Below, piece after piece: positions 61,295 to 64,000 of a stretch of DNA of 64,000 nt. Made by a program: the position numbers and the translations under genes. The notes below the pieces were generated by a model. The model was given only the letters and a program-made list of their open reading frames with translations, had not been told where the DNA came from and did not search any database. This stretch comes from Thamnidium elegans (taxonomy: Eukaryota > Mucoromycota > Mucoromycetes > Mucorales > Mucoraceae): positions 310,001 through 374,000 of the forward strand of contig JAIXMG010000009.1 of the NCBI GenBank assembly GCA_025201345.1, read 5' to 3'. Every line of letters begins with the position of its first letter. The stretch's first letter is position 1.

Positions 61295-61959
61295 TTTAAT
61301 AAGTAAAAATTTAAGAGAAAGAGAAAAAAATTACATTAAAAATTACTCATTGGATTTTATACCTTTTGATTTTTCTCCGACAATGGTCACAGGCATAACA
61401 AAGATAGAATATTTATGCGTTACCTACCTCTTAATTGTAATATATCTATATTTTTTATTTTATTTTTTAATACATTAGATGTATTCGTTTGTCACTACCT
61501 CTTACTTGAGAGTTATCTTTCAACTTTGAGGTGTATGAGTTTGTATGTAACTTCAATTCGCATATATCAATCCTTGAGAAGAAATACAAAAAAAAAGCAT
61601 ATCTTAAAAAGCACGTAATATATCGTTTCAATTACTCTATTATCGCAGTAATCAAGGCATTAACTTTTTTTTATATATTCTGTTTTTTAATGTTGCTATA
61701 TGTAAACCTGTATTCCTTCTCTTCCAGCAAGACAATTATATATTGGTGTTATGTTGGCACCTTTACAATAGACCAAACATTTCTATTCCATCTTCTATCA
61801 TTATACTACTCGCTCTTTTATGTTAGAACCTCGTACACTGTTAATAAAACAAAACGACAACACCCTTTTTATTTTCTTCTCCGCCCTAATTGGCTTCACG
61901 TTTTCTCTAAATAAAAAAAAAGTTTAGTTCATTTTTTTTCCTCTTTCATAAAGCGAAAA
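61295..61959. other. Divergent promoter of peroxiredoxin and NDUFAF7-like genes
   Basis: AT-rich, with T-rich leaders facing both starts. Open frames here (for example 61531-61914) are hydrophobic translations of AT-rich DNA, and I do not call them. Confidence 0.6.
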
Positions 61960-63469
61960 ATGTATACAAGACGTCTATGCTTAAATACCAACCGATTATT
62001 TCATACAACTTCAGTATCATGTAAAATTCGGCCGGGGTTCTTTACTTCAGTTCTATGCAACAAGGAAAAACCACCTCAAACTGTGTTATCTTCTTACCCG
62101 CTCAGAACTAGTAAAGAAACCCATGACTACCATATACCACCTGTTGGTTCCAAAATGCTTGTACGCGAGTTTATTGACGATTCACTCTATAACCCTCATT
62201 ATGGGTTTTATTCCAAATCTACCATGGCTGTTGATGAATTGGAAGAAATGGAACAAGAGGAGGATCATATTCAGTATTTGAAAAGAGTGGTTCGGTCGCG
62301 TGGACGTGTCCATCACCATAATGTTCAACAGCTGAGGTATACCTTAACAGAACTATTCAAGGTAAAAAAAAAATCAATACATAATTTTGAAAAAGAAATA
62401 GGGTTAACTTTTCTTTTTTTTTTTAAAAAAAAAAAAAGCCTTGGTATGGTTATGCAATTGCAAAGTACATGGTATCCGAATATAAGTTAAACCTTTACCC
62501 ACACAAAGATTTGATTATATATGAAATGGGAGGAGGTAATGGAAGATTGATGGGCCATATATTAGACTATATTCAAAAATACGAGCCTTCAGTTTATAAA
62601 AGAACTCAGTATAATATGATTGAGCTATCTGATCGAGTTGTTCCACCTTCGTTTATGGAGAGAGGAAACGTAAATAAACATGACTGTGTACAAGTTTTGA
62701 ACCAAAATATCTTTGAATGGGATACACTTGTTTCAGAACAATGCTTTTTCTTAGGGATGGAAGTAATTGTAAGTGTGTATGAAACTATTATCTGCCAATA
62801 ACATCTGCTTATCCTCTTTATTACTAATAGAATCATTTTGCTCATGATGTAATACGATACGATATGGATAAACTAAAACCTCATCAAGGGTACGTCTGCG
62901 TCGACGAAAGAAGAAATTACTATGAGATATTTGAGCCTATCGGGGACGATTCCACCATTTTAAAATACCTGTCTTTAAAGAAAAGAATAGGAACAAACCA
63001 TACCAAAACCAGTTTTCAACAAAAAATTAAACAATGGTTTAGTTCTCCATTATCCGCTAACCAAACCGAATATATTCCAACTAAATTATTTCAGTTTATG
63101 AACATCTTAAATACATATTTTCCTCGGCATAGACTAGTCTTAACAGATTACAATTCGTTAAACAACGCGATGGAAGGAACAAATGGACCGTTGGTGCAGA
63201 CAGCTTATAAAGGATTGATGGTGCCCTGTTCCACTTACTTATCGCCACCAGGTTGGTGCGATATCGTATTCCCTGTAAACTTTGAACTGTTGCGACACAT
63301 GTACTTATTAACCTGTCGCGCTACTACGGCCGGTAACGAAAAAAATGCGAAGGTTGTTAAGTATGACGATTTTTTGGAACGCTACGGAGATATCGAAACA
63401 TCAAGGTCCAAAAAAGGTGCATCATTAAAATTAATGCACCAACCTAATGTTAAAGTATTCTTAACGTAG
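61960..63469 (+). CDS. NDUFAF7/MidA-like mitochondrial arginine methyltransferase
   Basis: Three exons, 61960-62361, 62439-62768 and 62831-63469, give 456 residues. The N-terminus (MYTRRLCLNTNRLFHTTSVS) looks like a mitochondrial targeting peptide. The DUF185/MidA fold follows: LVREFIDDSLYNPHYGFYSK, then DLIIYEMGGGNGRLMGHIL (the SAM-binding GxGxG-type loop), FFLGMEVINHFAHD, YIPTKLFQFMNIL, RHRLVLTDYNSL and PPGWCDIVFPVNF. NDUFAF7 symmetrically dimethylates an arginine of the 49-kDa complex I subunit during assembly. The SAM loop here reads EMGGGNG rather than ExGxGxG. The protein is shorter in the middle than some homologues, but its frame is intact. Confidence 0.88.
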
Positions 63470-63693
63470 TAATAAAAACATATTTATATGATTAGTCAAT
63501 TTTTATATTCTACTTCCCAGGAATCGAACCAACTGAGTTTACATTTTTTGGTTTTTGGCGTTTGTCAGCATATCCATGTGAAGATTGCCCCACATTTTTC
63601 AATTTGTATAAAAAAACCGCTTTTTTTTTTTTTTTTTCCTTTCTCTCTTTTTTCCTTTTCTTTTTTCTTTATACAACATACCTTTTAAGAAAA

Positions 63694-64000
63694 ATGTCAC
63701 AATTCCCTGTTGCTCTCCCTAGTAAAGAAAGTCACTTTATGACACTTTCTCAAGAAGGTCCATTGTTCATTCTCCATTTACACCACAAGGACAATCGCTT
63801 CAATACTGAATTCTGTTTATCTATTCTTAAAGCACTTCAAATTGTTGAAGACTATTTCCTTGCAAGTGAAGAAATTGGCGACATGGCATTGGTTACTGTT
63901 GGTAACGATAAAATCTATAGTAACGGTTTAGACTTAATGCATGCTCTCAGTTACACTCCATTTATGGACGTTTATCTTACCTTGCTTAAGCGTTTGGTTA
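63694..64000 (+). CDS. Enoyl-CoA hydratase/isomerase family protein (5' part only)
   Basis: ATG 63694, after a T/C-rich leader, opens a frame that is still open at the right edge (102 codons). It begins MSQFPVALPSKESHF, then has ILHLHHKDNRFNTEF (the crotonase first-strand NxxN region) and ALVTVGNDKIYSNGLDLMHA, whose YSNGLDL matches the oxyanion-hole block (FSxGxDL). The family includes enoyl-CoA hydratases and delta3-delta2-enoyl-CoA isomerases of fatty-acid oxidation; this short N-terminus suggests the latter. Only the first third is visible. Confidence 0.82.
   Translation, partial: MSQFPVALPSKESHFMTLSQEGPLFILHLHHKDNRFNTEFCLSILKALQIVEDYFLASEEIGDMALVTVGNDKIYSNGLDLMHALSYTPFMDVYLTLLKRLV

Noticed and set aside
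61531..61914. 127-codon hydrophobic frame upstream of NDUFAF7-like gene
   Set aside because: Composition is that of translated AT-rich promoter DNA; it lies in a divergent promoter.

Overview
The window looks like nuclear DNA of an early-diverging fungus, most likely Mucoromycota (Mucorales). It is AT-rich with many long A/T homopolymers. Genes are split by short GT-AG introns, mostly 50-80 bp. They encode plainly eukaryotic and fungal proteins: a Caf120/Skg3-like PH protein, CLASP, fungal Rex3, a BEACH-WD40-FYVE giant, kinesin-4, RABL6 and NDUFAF7. The order and species assignment is inference from protein style and transposon types.

Layout. 1-1655 (-): CAF120/SKG3-like protein, running off the left edge. 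3016-5626 (+): CLASP microtubule regulator. 5.8-6.8 kb: a 266-bp MITE-like element and a decayed Fanzor/TnpB-type nuclease C-terminus. 6907-7804 (+): unidentified gene with a Ser-rich tail. 7.8-9.9 kb: transposon graveyard (Tc1/mariner relic, PD-(D/E)XK-like relic, and an OTU protease relic flanked by inverted MITE copies). 10-13.5 kb: gene-poor, with hairpins and a coding-like relic. 13588-14954 (+): HSF-type transcription factor. 15.2-15.5 kb: Myb/SANT relic. 15873-17782 (-): fatty aldehyde dehydrogenase. 17960-18136 (-): 58-residue membrane protein. 18.4-23.05 kb: second graveyard, dominated by a nearly full-length decayed Fanzor/TnpB-like nuclease with recognisable RuvC-I, RuvC-II and zinc-finger/RuvC-III blocks. 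23640-25514 (+): rhodanese plus dual-specificity phosphatase. 25894-37009 (-): 11-kb ALFY/WDFY3-like BEACH gene. 37123-38748 (-): gag/retropepsin-derived, apparently domesticated protein. 40472-41075 (-): Gln-rich coiled-coil protein. 41924-43747 (-): protein with a pentapeptide-repeat tract. 44372-46262 (-): REX3-like RNA exonuclease. 47.1-49.6 kb: MITE, frameshifted zinc-ribbon ORF and PIF/Harbinger relic. 49928-50640: four-unit, about 176-bp satellite. 50932-51004 (+): tRNA-Val(AAC). 51840-55664 (-): kinesin-4. 56253-56597 (+): small basic protein. 57131-59477 (-): RABL6 GTPase. 60529-61294 (-): peroxiredoxin-5/AHP1 type. 61960-63469 (+): NDUFAF7/MidA. 63694-end (+): start of an enoyl-CoA hydratase/isomerase.

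The intact genes are housekeeping or regulatory and are not organised as a functional cluster. Two are microtubule proteins (CLASP, kinesin-4), two concern membrane traffic or autophagy (ALFY-like, RABL6), two concern RNA turnover (CAF120-like, REX3), and several concern lipid or redox metabolism (aldehyde dehydrogenase, peroxiredoxin, enoyl-CoA isomerase, NDUFAF7). The most interesting accessory signal is the set of decayed RNA-guided-nuclease-like (Fanzor) relics. Two of them share an intron position between the RuvC-II-like block and the zinc finger. All copies seen here carry stops or frame breaks.
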